A DNA stretch of 64,000 nucleotides from Saprospiraceae bacterium (lineage in GTDB: Bacteria; Bacteroidota; Bacteroidia; Chitinophagales; Saprospiraceae): assembly GCA_020631105.1 (NCBI GenBank), contig JAHDHW010000006.1, positions 21,039 to 85,038 on the forward strand, written 5' to 3'. The notes under the pieces are model-generated. The model was not told the DNA's origin. It saw nothing but the letters and a program-made list of their open reading frames with translations, and did not search any database. Made by a program: the position numbers and the translations under genes. Shown here piece by piece: positions 48,106-56,070 of this stretch; the first letter of the stretch is position 1; every line of letters begins with the position of its first letter.

Positions 48106-48582
48106 ATGGCAAATCGACTTGATTTAAGTATCCTCAAAATTGGAGCACCTCTACCCGACTGGTCGCTGGAATCCATTTTTGGAGATATAGTTCCTCAAAA
48201 GGAAGACTACCAGGGCAAACCCTTGCTTATTCTTTTCTTTAGTCTTGGATGCCCGGGATGCCTTGGCCGAGCGATACCTTATGCTAATCGTATAGTATTT
48301 GAACATGGTGAAAGGATTGAAGTACTAGGCATTCATACTAACTTTGAAGCAATCGACTTTCCGGCAGAAAAGTTTGTTAAAGCTAAAGAAGAATTCCATT
48401 TTAGGTTTCCATTTTTTAAGGATAAGAACTATGACACTACGTTCTTAGATTATGGTGCTGGTGGAACGCCACACTGGATTTTAGTGGATAAAACAGGAGT
48501 GGTCAATTACTCTATTTTTGGCTCTGACCCTAATAATGCCTTATTACGGTTAGACCTTAAAATGGCAGAACTCTTCGATTAA
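48106..48582 (+). CDS. Thiol redoxin (peroxiredoxin/TlpA-like)
   Basis: 158 residues of thioredoxin fold. Residues 46-53 read FSLGCPGCL, with the redox pair Cys49-Pro-Gly-Cys52 after the second strand. The cis-Pro region follows in GGTPHWILVDKTG. It has no signal peptide, so it is probably cytoplasmic. The N-terminus (IGAPLPDWSLESIFGD) is the AhpC/TSA-redoxin start. CxxC suits a disulfide reductase or thiol peroxidase; the activity cannot be resolved. It is followed by msrB, so both may serve oxidative-stress repair. Confidence 0.82.
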   Translation: MANRLDLSILKIGAPLPDWSLESIFGDIVPQKEDYQGKPLLILFFSLGCPGCLGRAIPYANRIVFEHGERIEVLGIHTNFEAIDFPAEKFVKAKEEFHFRFPFFKDKNYDTTFLDYGAGGTPHWILVDKTGVVNYSIFGSDPNNALLRLDLKMAELFD

Positions 48583-48739
48583 TAGTTAGAAAAGTTCCAC
48601 TTTTTAAGAAATTCGCTCAAAGCGTATTAAAGCAGACAACAAAAGCTTAATAAAGCTTTAAATTGATCAATTTGATTTTAATTTGGTTGTACAGCTACTT
48701 ATATTTAAATATTCTTTTTCACTAAAAATAATTAAACTT

Positions 48740-49204
48740 ATGCTTACCTGGATAGATATCCTACGTTTTGCGAATAAAGGAAATCCTGAGCCTGACCGCC
48801 GTGTCGAAAAAACGGAAGAGGAATGGAAGATGCAATTATCTCCGGAAGAATTCAGAGTTACCAGACAAGCCGGAACAGAACGTGCTTTTAGTTCTGAGAT
48901 GTGCAGTTTATTTGAACCCGGACTTTACGGTTGCGTTTGTTGCGATACACTGTTATTCGATGCCAATGAAAAATTCGAAAGTGGTACCGGCTGGCCTTCG
49001 TTTACACAACCCGTAAAAGAAAACTCAATCGCCTATAATAAAGACAAAGGCTTTGGTATGTATCGTATCGAAACGGTTTGTAATACCTGTGATGCACACC
49101 TGGGTCATGTATTTCAGGATGGGCCACCACCCAGTGGGTTGCGGTACTGTATGAATGCAGTTGCTTTAAAAAAGATAAAAGAAACTAAAATAGAAAATTC
49201 TTAA
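48740..49204 (+). CDS. msrB: Peptide-methionine (R)-S-oxide reductase
   Basis: 154 residues from the ATG at 48740; an earlier ATG at 48683 would add an unconserved hydrophobic stretch. MsrB reduces methionine-R-sulfoxide in proteins using thioredoxin. Zinc sites: Cys65/Cys68 (CVCC) and Cys114/Cys117 (CNTC). Catalytic Cys137 lies in LRYCMN. The core SGTGWPSFTQPV and AHLGHVFQDGPPPSGLRYC are family hallmarks. Cys55 (in SEMCSLF) is a candidate resolving cysteine. It sits between a thiol redoxin and a VOC protein on the same strand, with a 157-bp gap upstream and 25 bp downstream, so it may share a transcript with the VOC gene. Confidence 0.95.
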   Translation: MLTWIDILRFANKGNPEPDRRVEKTEEEWKMQLSPEEFRVTRQAGTERAFSSEMCSLFEPGLYGCVCCDTLLFDANEKFESGTGWPSFTQPVKENSIAYNKDKGFGMYRIETVCNTCDAHLGHVFQDGPPPSGLRYCMNAVALKKIKETKIENS

Positions 49205-49229
49205 ACTGACTTTTATTAAAATTTCACTT

Positions 49230-49601
49230 ATGAAACTTGGCGCTTTTTCTATCAGCTTATCTGTAAGAGACCTTGAGGTGTCCCGAAAGTTTTATGCAAA
49301 TCTGGGCTTTGAAATATTCGCCGGACAAGCAGAAAAAAATTACTATATCCTTAAGAATGGAGATACCTTAATTGGAATTTTCCAGGGTATGTTCGAAAAT
49401 AATATCCTGACCTTTAATCCTGGCTGGGATCAAGATGCTCAGAAATTAGACAAGTTCGAAGATGTACGTAACATTCAGCAACACTTGAAAGAACAGGGTG
49501 TAGAAATTCATAAGGAAGCAGATGATCAAACAACAGGGCCAGAGAGCATTATACTCCTTGACCCTGATGGTAATTCAATTCTGATTGACCAGCACGTATA
49601 G
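49230..49601 (+). CDS. VOC (glyoxalase/bleomycin-resistance) family protein
   Basis: 123 residues, a single VOC beta-alpha-beta-beta-beta unit pair. It starts GAFSISLSVRDLEVSRKFYANLGFEIF, and the second half ends ESIILLDPDGNSILIDQHV. The family covers lyases, dioxygenases and resistance proteins, and the reaction cannot be assigned. It lies 25 bp after msrB, which suggests one operon. Confidence 0.82.
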   Translation: MKLGAFSISLSVRDLEVSRKFYANLGFEIFAGQAEKNYYILKNGDTLIGIFQGMFENNILTFNPGWDQDAQKLDKFEDVRNIQQHLKEQGVEIHKEADDQTTGPESIILLDPDGNSILIDQHV

Positions 49602-49660
49602 TTTAAGAAAAACTTATTTCTGATAAGGCGAGGTCATATTCAGCTTTATATTTTTTATCG

Positions 49661-49698
49661 ACAAGCCCAAGACAGGTATTTCCCCGTCTTGGGTTTGT
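49661..49698. terminator. Terminator between VOC and M56-ankyrin genes
   Basis: A 13-bp stem with one mismatch (49661-49673 with 49686-49698, core CCCAAGAC/GTCTTGGG) around a 12-nt loop lies between convergent genes. Neither side has a long T-run, although both flanks are AT-rich. Confidence 0.55.
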
Positions 49699-49705
49699 AA
49701 TTAAT

Positions 49706-52198
49706 TTATCTCGCACCTTTGGAGATCAATAACTCTACGACATCTTTGTGCTTGGAATTGGAAGCAGCGCTTAAAGGACTACCTACGTGTTGAACACTCT
49801 TGTTGACATCCGCTCCCTTATCAATTAAATATTTAACCATTTTCATTTCTCCTTCTCTGGCTGCAGCGACCAAAGGTGTGCCCACATGTGCAACTTGCTT
49901 ATCAAGGTCTGCTCCGTTCTCTACCAGGAATTTAGCAATTGACATATTTCCCTCTCTCGCAGCAATCAAGAGCGGCGTTCCCACATGCGCAACTTGTTTG
50001 TCAATATCTGCCCCATTATTAAGTAAGGTCTTCATAATACTCTTGTGACCTTCTCGGGCAGCAACCAACAAAGGAGATCCTACATGTGCTACATGCTTGT
50101 TGACATCCGCCCCTTTACTTAAAAGCAATTCAACAACTTTCTCTTCCCCCTCTCGAGCTGCAACAAGCAAAGGGCTTCCTACATGTGCAACATGTAAATC
50201 AATATCCGCATTTTTTGAGATCAAAGCATTTACCATATCCACTTTTCCTTCTCGGGCTGCAATTAATAGTGGCGTCCCAACATGCGCTACATGCTTATTG
50301 ACATCCGCCCCATTTTCCAGCAGATAATTCATCAGTTCTTTTTCATCTGCCGCAGCGGCCTTAATCAAAGGAGTACCGACATGCGCTACATGCTTATCCA
50401 ATGAAGCGCCTTTTTTTATTAACAAGCTGACAACCTCAAGGTGTCCGCCACCTGCAGCAAGCATTAGCGGCGTACCGACATGCGCTACCGATTTGTCCAG
50501 TTCTGCATTTTTAGAAATGAGGAATTCAACTGCTTTTAAATGACCTTCTCGGGCCGCTAAGATCAAAGGTGTTCCGACATGTGCAACGGATCGATTCACT
50601 TTTGCATCCTGATTGATCAAATACTCCATGATCGAAGCATGTCCTTCCCGGCTAGCAGCCATTAATGCCGTACCCATGTGTGCCTGAGCTTTGTTGACAT
50701 CTGCTCCTTTGTCTTTCAGGTATTTCACAAGCTCGAGGTTGCCGGATCCGGCAGCGCCCATCAAAGGTGCTTCATCCCACTTTGCATGTAGGTTGACATC
50801 TGCTCCTGCGTCTACCAAGATCTTTGCAATTTCCAGATTACCTTTGTCTGCAGCTACTACCAAAGCAGATTTTGCCTTTTCCAATTGCCAAACACTATTC
50901 GCTTTTTTAGTAATTATTTTATCTGGATTCGGATCAATGCAGTTAGGATCAACAGTCTTTAATAAGGACTTGACTAAAGCAACATCCTCATCATAAACAG
51001 CGTGGATTAGTTTCTTACAATCGGAATCCTCAGGATTAAGTTCTTTTCGCTCCACTTCAATCGGAATATTTTCTATAACTTTTTCTACTTTGGATTCAGG
51101 AGTAGTTTGCTTTTTCATTGGGGCTGGAGCTTCTTCGTTGATCGTCAAAGATTCCATTTCAACAACTGCATTTTTGGCAATTGCATTTACCGGTTTATTA
51201 AGCACTAATAAAACTGCGATTAATAAAGGAGCAATAAATGCGTATTTCCAATAGCTGTATAAATTTGATTTTTTAGCGTTCATTTTTAATATTCTTTGTT
51301 TAATTAAGGATTGGTTATAATTGGTGGTAATACTAAGTGGTTGGTTAAACGTAGCTACTTTTACCAGATTGATTTGATACTGTTCCTTCTCAACAGTTTC
51401 TTCTTGTACCAGCAGCGCATCCGTTTGGTATTCAATGTTCTTCTCCACTTCTTTACGGTATAGCCAGACCAGTGGATTGAACCAAAGTATTATCAAAGCT
51501 AGTTCAGTTAGTAACAGGTCGATGGTATGTCTCTGTCGGACATGAATTCTTTCGTGGGCAAGTATCTGTTCGTAAGTATCGTAATCGTAGCTCTGTGGGT
51601 TGATGAAGATGTAATGAAAAAAAGAACAAGGCTCGGATTCACTGCTCATATTGACAATCACATTGTCTTCATCAATGATCTTGTCATCAGACTTAATTAC
51701 CTGATAAATGGTTCCGATAAATTGCGCGATAAATCGGATAGCGAACACTATAACTCCGAACCAATAAATTGATATAATCCAGAACCATAATCCCCTGGCC
51801 TTTGCAGGCTTAATGCTGGTATCAGCTTCATTCGCCGCTGTTAATGGCGAAGCATTTTCTTTTAATTCGCTGGTGCTTTCGTCCGTCGAAACCTGGACAT
51901 CTGAATCTATTACCGTAGCATTATTTTCCAATTTTTCATTTTCCTTCAAAGCCAGTTCAGTGGAAGCTCCGGTGGGTTTTTCCTCCGAAACAACATGGGC
52001 CTCAATCCATTCTGAAACCAGCCCCTGCTCTTGAATCAGCTCCGGTAACTGGAGCAGTGGTAGTGAGAAAGCAAGTATCAGACCTCCCAGCAGATACATC
52101 CTATGTACCTTAAAAAAGGTCTCTTTCGCTAATAAATACTTGTAGAAAAGCAATAGTATCGCGAGTACTATTGAAGCTTTGAGCAAAAAGGGAATCAT
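49706..52198 (-). CDS. M56 (BlaR1-like) membrane peptidase fused to a 13-repeat ankyrin domain
   Basis: 830 residues. Four membrane segments (about 5-24, 34-52, 137-165 and 318-336). The zinc motif HERIH at 215-219 lies in the cytoplasmic loop before a hydrophobic stretch, with EYQTD (256-260) as the further ligand region, as in BlaR1/MecR1 M56 peptidases. In that family the C-terminus faces the periplasm. Here the sensor half (about 394-830) is replaced by about 13 ankyrin repeats. Repeats 5-13 each contain an AHVG or QHVG motif before TPL/SPL. It overlaps neither neighbour, and its start lies 4 bp after the BlaI stop, so both form an operon. Inference: a periplasmic ankyrin domain senses a protein or ligand and triggers M56 cleavage of the BlaI repressor. 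The usual beta-lactam sensor is absent. Confidence 0.85.
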   Translation of the reverse strand: MIPFLLKASIVLAILLLFYKYLLAKETFFKVHRMYLLGGLILAFSLPLLQLPELIQEQGLVSEWIEAHVVSEEKPTGASTELALKENEKLENNATVIDSDVQVSTDESTSELKENASPLTAANEADTSIKPAKARGLWFWIISIYWFGVIVFAIRFIAQFIGTIYQVIKSDDKIIDEDNVIVNMSSESEPCSFFHYIFINPQSYDYDTYEQILAHERIHVRQRHTIDLLLTELALIILWFNPLVWLYRKEVEKNIEYQTDALLVQEETVEKEQYQINLVKVATFNQPLSITTNYNQSLIKQRILKMNAKKSNLYSYWKYAFIAPLLIAVLLVLNKPVNAIAKNAVVEMESLTINEEAPAPMKKQTTPESKVEKVIENIPIEVERKELNPEDSDCKKLIHAVYDEDVALVKSLLKTVDPNCIDPNPDKIITKKANSVWQLEKAKSALVVAADKGNLEIAKILVDAGADVNLHAKWDEAPLMGAAGSGNLELVKYLKDKGADVNKAQAHMGTALMAASREGHASIMEYLINQDAKVNRSVAHVGTPLILAAREGHLKAVEFLISKNAELDKSVAHVGTPLMLAAGGGHLEVVSLLIKKGASLDKHVAHVGTPLIKAAAADEKELMNYLLENGADVNKHVAHVGTPLLIAAREGKVDMVNALISKNADIDLHVAHVGSPLLVAAREGEEKVVELLLSKGADVNKHVAHVGSPLLVAAREGHKSIMKTLLNNGADIDKQVAHVGTPLLIAAREGNMSIAKFLVENGADLDKQVAHVGTPLVAAAREGEMKMVKYLIDKGADVNKSVQHVGSPLSAASNSKHKDVVELLISKGAR
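49720..50705 (-). repeat. Ankyrin-encoding 99-bp tandem repeat
   Basis: About ten adjacent 33-codon units encode repeats 4-13 of the ankyrin domain. The stretch encoding AHVGTPL(I/L)xAAREG recurs at roughly 99-bp spacing with few changes. Such near-identical units can recombine, so repeat number may vary between strains. Confidence 0.75.
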
Positions 52199-52202
52199 AG
52201 CT

Positions 52203-52565
52203 TTATGATTTTTTGGATTTAATGATATTCATCAATTCTTCGATCTCTGATTCACTAAAATTTTCTTTTCTGGCAAAGTGTGTAAGCATGTTCTGAAAAG
52301 AATTATCAAAATACTTTTTCTTTATGTCTTTCAGCGTTTTATCCCGATAATCATCAAGCTTTACTAAAGGAGAATATCGGTGCGTATTTCCAATTTTCTC
52401 AGACTTCAAAAACCCTTTCTTTACCAGGATCTTTATCAAAGTGGCAACGGTATTATAATGAGGCTTTGGCTCGGGTAACTCTTCAATGACTTCACGGATA
52501 AATACATTTTGCAGGCGCCAAACAACTTGCATTATTTCATCCTCTTTCTTCGTTAATTTTTCCAT
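52203..52565 (-). CDS. BlaI/MecI-family transcriptional repressor
   Basis: 120 residues. The winged-helix N-terminal half (KLTKKEDEIMQVVWRLQNVFIREVIEELPEPKPHYNTVATLIKILVKKGFLKSEKIGNTHRYSPLV) is a close BlaI/MecI pattern, and the C-terminal helices (YRDKTLKDIKKKYFDNSFQNML) would form the dimer. Such repressors are cleaved after signalling by the linked M56 peptidase. It is the first gene of the pair, with the M56-ankyrin gene 4 bp downstream. Its promoter carries three palindromic operators (52590-52645), so it probably represses itself. Confidence 0.92.
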   Translation of the reverse strand: MEKLTKKEDEIMQVVWRLQNVFIREVIEELPEPKPHYNTVATLIKILVKKGFLKSEKIGNTHRYSPLVKLDDYRDKTLKDIKKKYFDNSFQNMLTHFARKENFSESEIEELMNIIKSKKS

Positions 52566-52583
52566 TATTTCTTATTTATAATA

Positions 52584-52645
52584 CAAACATACTAACTTTT
52601 TAGTAAAACTACTAATTAATTAGTAATAAAACTAAAAAATTAGTA
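52584..52645 (-). promoter_or_regulatory. BlaI promoter with three phased 16-bp operators
   Basis: A minus-strand TATGTTTG -7 box lies at 52584-52591. Three TACTAA-N4-TTAGTA palindromes follow upstream: 52590-52605 (perfect half-sites), 52610-52625 (perfect TACTAATTAATTAGTA) and 52630-52645 (AACTAA/TTAGTA). They start exactly 20 bp apart, about two helical turns. The first one overlaps the -7 box. This layout fits autorepression by a BlaI-type dimer; the binding itself is inferred. Confidence 0.75.
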
Positions 52646-52705
52646 GCCGACCCATTCAGCACACACGAATAAGGAAAATAAGGACGAAGATATGTTGATC
52701 AGCGC

Positions 52706-52736
52706 AAGCCGTTTTTGATGAAATCAAAAACGGCTT
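52706..52736. other. Perfect 14-bp hairpin of unknown role
   Basis: AAGCCGTTTTTGAT (52706-52719) and its exact complement (52723-52736) with a GAA loop, flanked by a repeated TCAGCG. No adjacent gene ends here and there is no T-run, so it is not a clear terminator. It lies between the divergent BlaI operators and the DUF2167 promoter. Confidence 0.5.
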
Positions 52737-52795
52737 ATCAGCGAATAAAAATCAAATTCAGAGAGAAGGCAGTAGCAATAAATAAAAATTTAATT

Positions 52796-52803
52796 TACCT
52801 TTG
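52796..52803 (+). promoter_or_regulatory. -7 box upstream of the DUF2167 gene
   Basis: TACCTTTG is identical to the -7 box of the perfect promoter at 2370-2377. It is 127 bp upstream of the ATG at 52930. No -33 TTTG is at the expected distance. Confidence 0.4.
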
Positions 52804-52929
52804 CGCAACTTTAGAATTACCCCACCACTAGCCTATCTAATTTTTTTTGACCAAAGCTAATGCCATTCATAGTTAAATACTGTGATTCAAAATCGTATTT
52901 TATTATTCACAAATTATACAACAAACGAC

Positions 52930-53871
52930 ATGCAATTCAAACTCACATTTGCATTGCTCCTTCTTGTGAGCATATGCAGTTTTGCCAATGACACTTTACA
53001 AATTGAGGAACCTCAACTCACCGAAGCAGAGATGCAAATCTTGATTACCCAATACATGGATAGCATTGAGTCTACTTTGGTTTACGAACAAGGGACGGTA
53101 ACCTTAAGAGACGATATCGCGACGATCAATGTTCCTGACGGGTTTAAATACCTCAATGGTGAAGACAGCGAAATGATCCTTACGGATATCTGGGGCAACC
53201 CTCCCAGCCCTGCAGGTGCAGAATCTTTAGGTATGTTATTACCAAAGAACACGAGCCCTATGCAAGACTCTTCTTATGCAATTAACATTACGTTTTCGGA
53301 TGAAGGTTATATTGAAGACGACGATGCAAAAGACATTGACTACACGGATTTACTAGAGACCATGCAAGAGGATAGCCAATACGAAAATGAGCAGCGAGAG
53401 CAAATGGGATATCCGACTGTCGAATTAATTGGCTGGGCTTCGCCACCATTTTATGATGAAGTAAATAAGAAATTGCACTGGGCCAAAGAACTAAGCTTTG
53501 CAAGTTCTCCGGAGCATACCTTGAATTATAACATTCGAATCTTGGGTCGTAGTGGTTATCTACAACTCAATGCGATCGGAGAGATGTATGTACTTGAGGA
53601 CGTTAAAGATAATATTGATCCTATCTTGAATAGTGTCAACTTTAACGAAGGCCATCGCTATGCAGATTTCAATCCTTCGATGGATAAAGTTGCGGCTGTT
53701 GGTATTGGTGGATTGATTGCGGGTAAAGTATTGGCGAAAGCTGGATTCTTTGCAAAGGCAGGAGTTCTGTTGGCTAAATTCTGGAAGGTAATTGCGATTG
53801 GCGCAGTAGCCTTGTTTGCCGGAGTTCGTCGTTTATTCGGACGTAAGGAAGAAGAGGAAGAAATCGCATAG
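52930..53871 (+). CDS. DUF2167-family membrane-anchored protein
   Basis: 313 residues from the ATG at 52930, which gives a signal peptide (MQFKLTFALLLLVSICSFANDT). The GTG reading 48 bp upstream is less likely. Mid-protein blocks LRDDIATINVPDGFKYLNGED, YVLEDVKDNIDPILNSVNFNEGHRYADFNPSMDKVAAVGIGGLIAG and the C-terminal hydrophobic stretch ending VRRLFGRKEEEEEIA match the DUF2167 family. These proteins are predicted membrane-anchored proteins of unknown function. The acidic tail follows the last membrane segment. It is divergent from the BlaI pair. Confidence 0.8.
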   Translation: MQFKLTFALLLLVSICSFANDTLQIEEPQLTEAEMQILITQYMDSIESTLVYEQGTVTLRDDIATINVPDGFKYLNGEDSEMILTDIWGNPPSPAGAESLGMLLPKNTSPMQDSSYAINITFSDEGYIEDDDAKDIDYTDLLETMQEDSQYENEQREQMGYPTVELIGWASPPFYDEVNKKLHWAKELSFASSPEHTLNYNIRILGRSGYLQLNAIGEMYVLEDVKDNIDPILNSVNFNEGHRYADFNPSMDKVAAVGIGGLIAGKVLAKAGFFAKAGVLLAKFWKVIAIGAVALFAGVRRLFGRKEEEEEIA

Positions 53872-53877
53872 ATTTAA

Positions 53878-53927
53878 ATGCGAGTCATCCTAAATTTTAC
53901 AATTTGAAAATTCGGGATGACTCGTAT
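53878..53927 (+). terminator. Terminator of the DUF2167 gene
   Basis: CGAGTCATCC (53881-53890) pairs with GGATGACTCG (53915-53924), with extra AT pairs on both sides, and is followed by TATTTTAT. It starts a few bases after the stop codon. Confidence 0.75.
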
Positions 53928-53953
53928 TTTATATAAAATCTGTACTTTTAAGC

Positions 53954-54331
53954 ATGCCTCCTTTTCAGTTACAATTTCTTGATCATGTTGCCATCCGTGT
54001 AAAGGATTTGGAGAAAGCTGCACAATGGTATGAAGGCACATTGGGATTAAAAAGAATTCAATTTGCCGAATGGGGCCCCGCTCCTATCCTCTTGCTTGCT
54101 GACCAAACCGGCCTTGCACTCTTCCCCGCAGACTCAAAAAAGAGTATTCAAAAAATAGATCATTTTGCTTTCAGGATGGAATTCAATCAATTTGAAATCG
54201 CCAGGGATTTCTTTCGTAAGCAAGAGATTCCTTTTGAAGAACAAGATCATCACTTCTTTAAATCTATTTATTTAACGGACCCTGATGGGCATACTGTAGA
54301 GCTTACCACACCGATCAAGGAAGCTTATTAA
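53954..54331 (+). CDS. VOC (glyoxalase) family protein
   Basis: 125 residues with two half-units: LQFLDHVAIRVKDLEKAAQWYEGTLGLKRI and YLTDPDGHTVELTTP. His11 and the Glu in VEL are plausible metal ligands of the glyoxalase type. The exact reaction is unknown. It is distinct in sequence from the VOC gene at 49230. The stop codon faces the sugar dehydrogenase gene, with a short imperfect hairpin between them (54340-54371). Confidence 0.82.
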   Translation: MPPFQLQFLDHVAIRVKDLEKAAQWYEGTLGLKRIQFAEWGPAPILLLADQTGLALFPADSKKSIQKIDHFAFRMEFNQFEIARDFFRKQEIPFEEQDHHFFKSIYLTDPDGHTVELTTPIKEAY

Positions 54332-54383
54332 ACTTCACGCGAAATGGATTGCTTAAAAGCAAAACATTTCGGTCAGCAAGGTA

Positions 54384-55964
54384 TTATTCTTTTGACTCCA
54401 AAGTAATCAGCTTACCATTTACTTCATCGGTCAGTAAGTAAATTTTACCTCTTGGTGACTGTGCTACTTTCCGTAATCGTACGCGATCATTGATGAATAA
54501 TTCTTCTGCACTAACTACCTGATCATCCTCAATTACCATCCGCCAAAGGCTTCCTTTACTTAAGCCAGGTACCAGTAAATTTCCTTTCCATAAAGGAAAA
54601 TCATTGCCAGTATAAAAACAAAGGCCAGTCGGTGCAACAGTATGACTCCAGAAATAAACGGGATCTGTAAATTCCGTTCCAGGCACCTTTACAGGATCAT
54701 ATCCTCTTGATCGGTATTTGCCGCTGGTGACATTCGGCCATCCATAATTCGCTCCGCTCTGCAGGATATTTAGTTCATCTCCCTGTATGGTACCATGCTC
54801 ACTAAACCATATTTTTCCATCCATCGGATTTACGGTAAGTCCCTGTGCTGCCCGGATACCCGTCGCATATAAGCCCGGAATGGCATTTTCGCCAAAGTCA
54901 GGATTATCGGTCGGAATACTTCCATCCGGATTTATTCGGAAAACCTTGCCTCGCTTGTCAGAGACATCCTGGGATAAAGGAAGTGCTGGATTATTATGTT
55001 CGTAGAGATTGCGTTCCCCAACTGTAATGTATAATTTTCCATCGGGCCCAAAAGTCATCCCGCCACCGTAATGAAAAAGACCATGAGAATATGGCGCAGC
55101 CACAAATAAAGTCTCTATCTCCATTAATTGATGATCTACCAGCCGCCCTCGAATTACTTTGGTGGTACTGGCTTTTTCTTTATTCTCCGCAGCATAAGAA
55201 AGATAAATAAATTGATTTTCAGAAAAGGCAGGATCTAAGAGTACCTGAAACCAACCCGCGTTATACGCCTGAATCGTTCCATGTGCTCCTCCTGGAAAAA
55301 CTCCATTGCGATGAACGGAGGTATCAATCTCTATTGCCCTGGCTACATCGGTGGGTAAACCTGTTATGGCTTTTCGGCTACCATCCTCCAAATTTACCTT
55401 TAATAAATCTCCATCTTTCTCTGCAATTAAAGCTTCCGTCTCTGAGAAGAAAGCCATACTCCAGGGACGATTTAGTTGATCCATTACGACTCGCTTTCTT
55501 GGTTTGGGGACCATTTCATCCCAGGTCTTGGCAATGGGTTCAGCACTTGTACATTTTGAAATGATCTTCCATTCATCATCAATTTTCTTTAGTAATAGCA
55601 AATCATAGAACCGCATATCGAAGCTGGGTACCAAGACTTCCAATTTTGCATAGGCTACATTCAAAACAATGTCCAGTGCCAGGATTTTGCTGTATCTTTT
55701 ATTCCGAGATCCACGCTGGCGCCTTTCGTACAAGGCAGCGTATTCTTCTACGGTATAAATTAATAAAGTATCTGCCCTGTTATGCAAATACATAGGTGCA
55801 CCAGGGAGGAAGCCACTCAATATTTTTTCGGGATAATTGTAGGTTGTTCCTTCGATGAAATCATTCAGGACTTGTTCAATTTGAGCACGGTCAGCTTCTT
55901 GTGCGAAAACAGTAATAACATTTGTCAAAAGGAAAAGAAAGGAAAGAAAAACAATACGGATCAT
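54384..55964 (-). CDS. PQQ-type glucose/sorbosone dehydrogenase fused to an NTF2-like domain
   Basis: 526 residues with a signal peptide (LSFLFLLTNVITVFA|QEA). Residues about 22-145 are an NTF2/lumazine-binding-like domain (IEQVLNDFIEGTTYNYPEKILSGF...). Residues about 150-526 form a six-bladed propeller like soluble aldose sugar dehydrogenases: LNRPWSMAFFSETEALIAEKDG, GVFPGGAHGTIQAYNAGWFQVLLDP, YGGGMTFGPDGKLYITVGERN, FRINPDGSIPTDNP, GIRAAQGLTVNPMDGKIWFSEHGTIQGDELN and LWKGNLLVPGLSKGSLWRM. The HG in SEHGTIQGDELN is at the PQQ-binding region. The enzyme would oxidise sugars in the periplasm if PQQ is supplied; no PQQ genes are in this window. The N-terminal fusion is uncommon. Confidence 0.82.
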   Translation of the reverse strand: MIRIVFLSFLFLLTNVITVFAQEADRAQIEQVLNDFIEGTTYNYPEKILSGFLPGAPMYLHNRADTLLIYTVEEYAALYERRQRGSRNKRYSKILALDIVLNVAYAKLEVLVPSFDMRFYDLLLLKKIDDEWKIISKCTSAEPIAKTWDEMVPKPRKRVVMDQLNRPWSMAFFSETEALIAEKDGDLLKVNLEDGSRKAITGLPTDVARAIEIDTSVHRNGVFPGGAHGTIQAYNAGWFQVLLDPAFSENQFIYLSYAAENKEKASTTKVIRGRLVDHQLMEIETLFVAAPYSHGLFHYGGGMTFGPDGKLYITVGERNLYEHNNPALPLSQDVSDKRGKVFRINPDGSIPTDNPDFGENAIPGLYATGIRAAQGLTVNPMDGKIWFSEHGTIQGDELNILQSGANYGWPNVTSGKYRSRGYDPVKVPGTEFTDPVYFWSHTVAPTGLCFYTGNDFPLWKGNLLVPGLSKGSLWRMVIEDDQVVSAEELFINDRVRLRKVAQSPRGKIYLLTDEVNGKLITLESKE

Positions 55965-55985
55965 AACTTTATATTTTGTTTAGAG

Positions 55986-55993
55986 CAAAGTTA
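55986..55993 (-). promoter_or_regulatory. -7 box of the sugar dehydrogenase gene
   Basis: On the minus strand TAACTTTG matches the TAnnTTTG element, 21 bp upstream of the ATG at 55964, so the leader is short. No -33 element was recognised. Confidence 0.45.
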
Positions 55994-56070
55994 TCCGTCT
56001 TTGTATCAGAAGACTGTTTTTTTGCTAAAAACAAGGTTCAGAATTATAATCCTGTACTAATTTAGTGCAA

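Noticed and set aside
47933..48127. 64-codon plus-strand ORF before the redoxin gene
   Set aside because: It overlaps the redoxin start and is a Lys/Cys/Phe-rich run from AT-rich DNA without any family features.
49706..50705. CRISPR-like regular repeat
   Set aside because: The period is 99 bp, the units are in frame and encode ankyrin repeats; there are no unique spacers.
54340..54371. Hairpin between the VOC and sugar dehydrogenase genes as a terminator
   Set aside because: The stem is interrupted and there is no T-run on either side.
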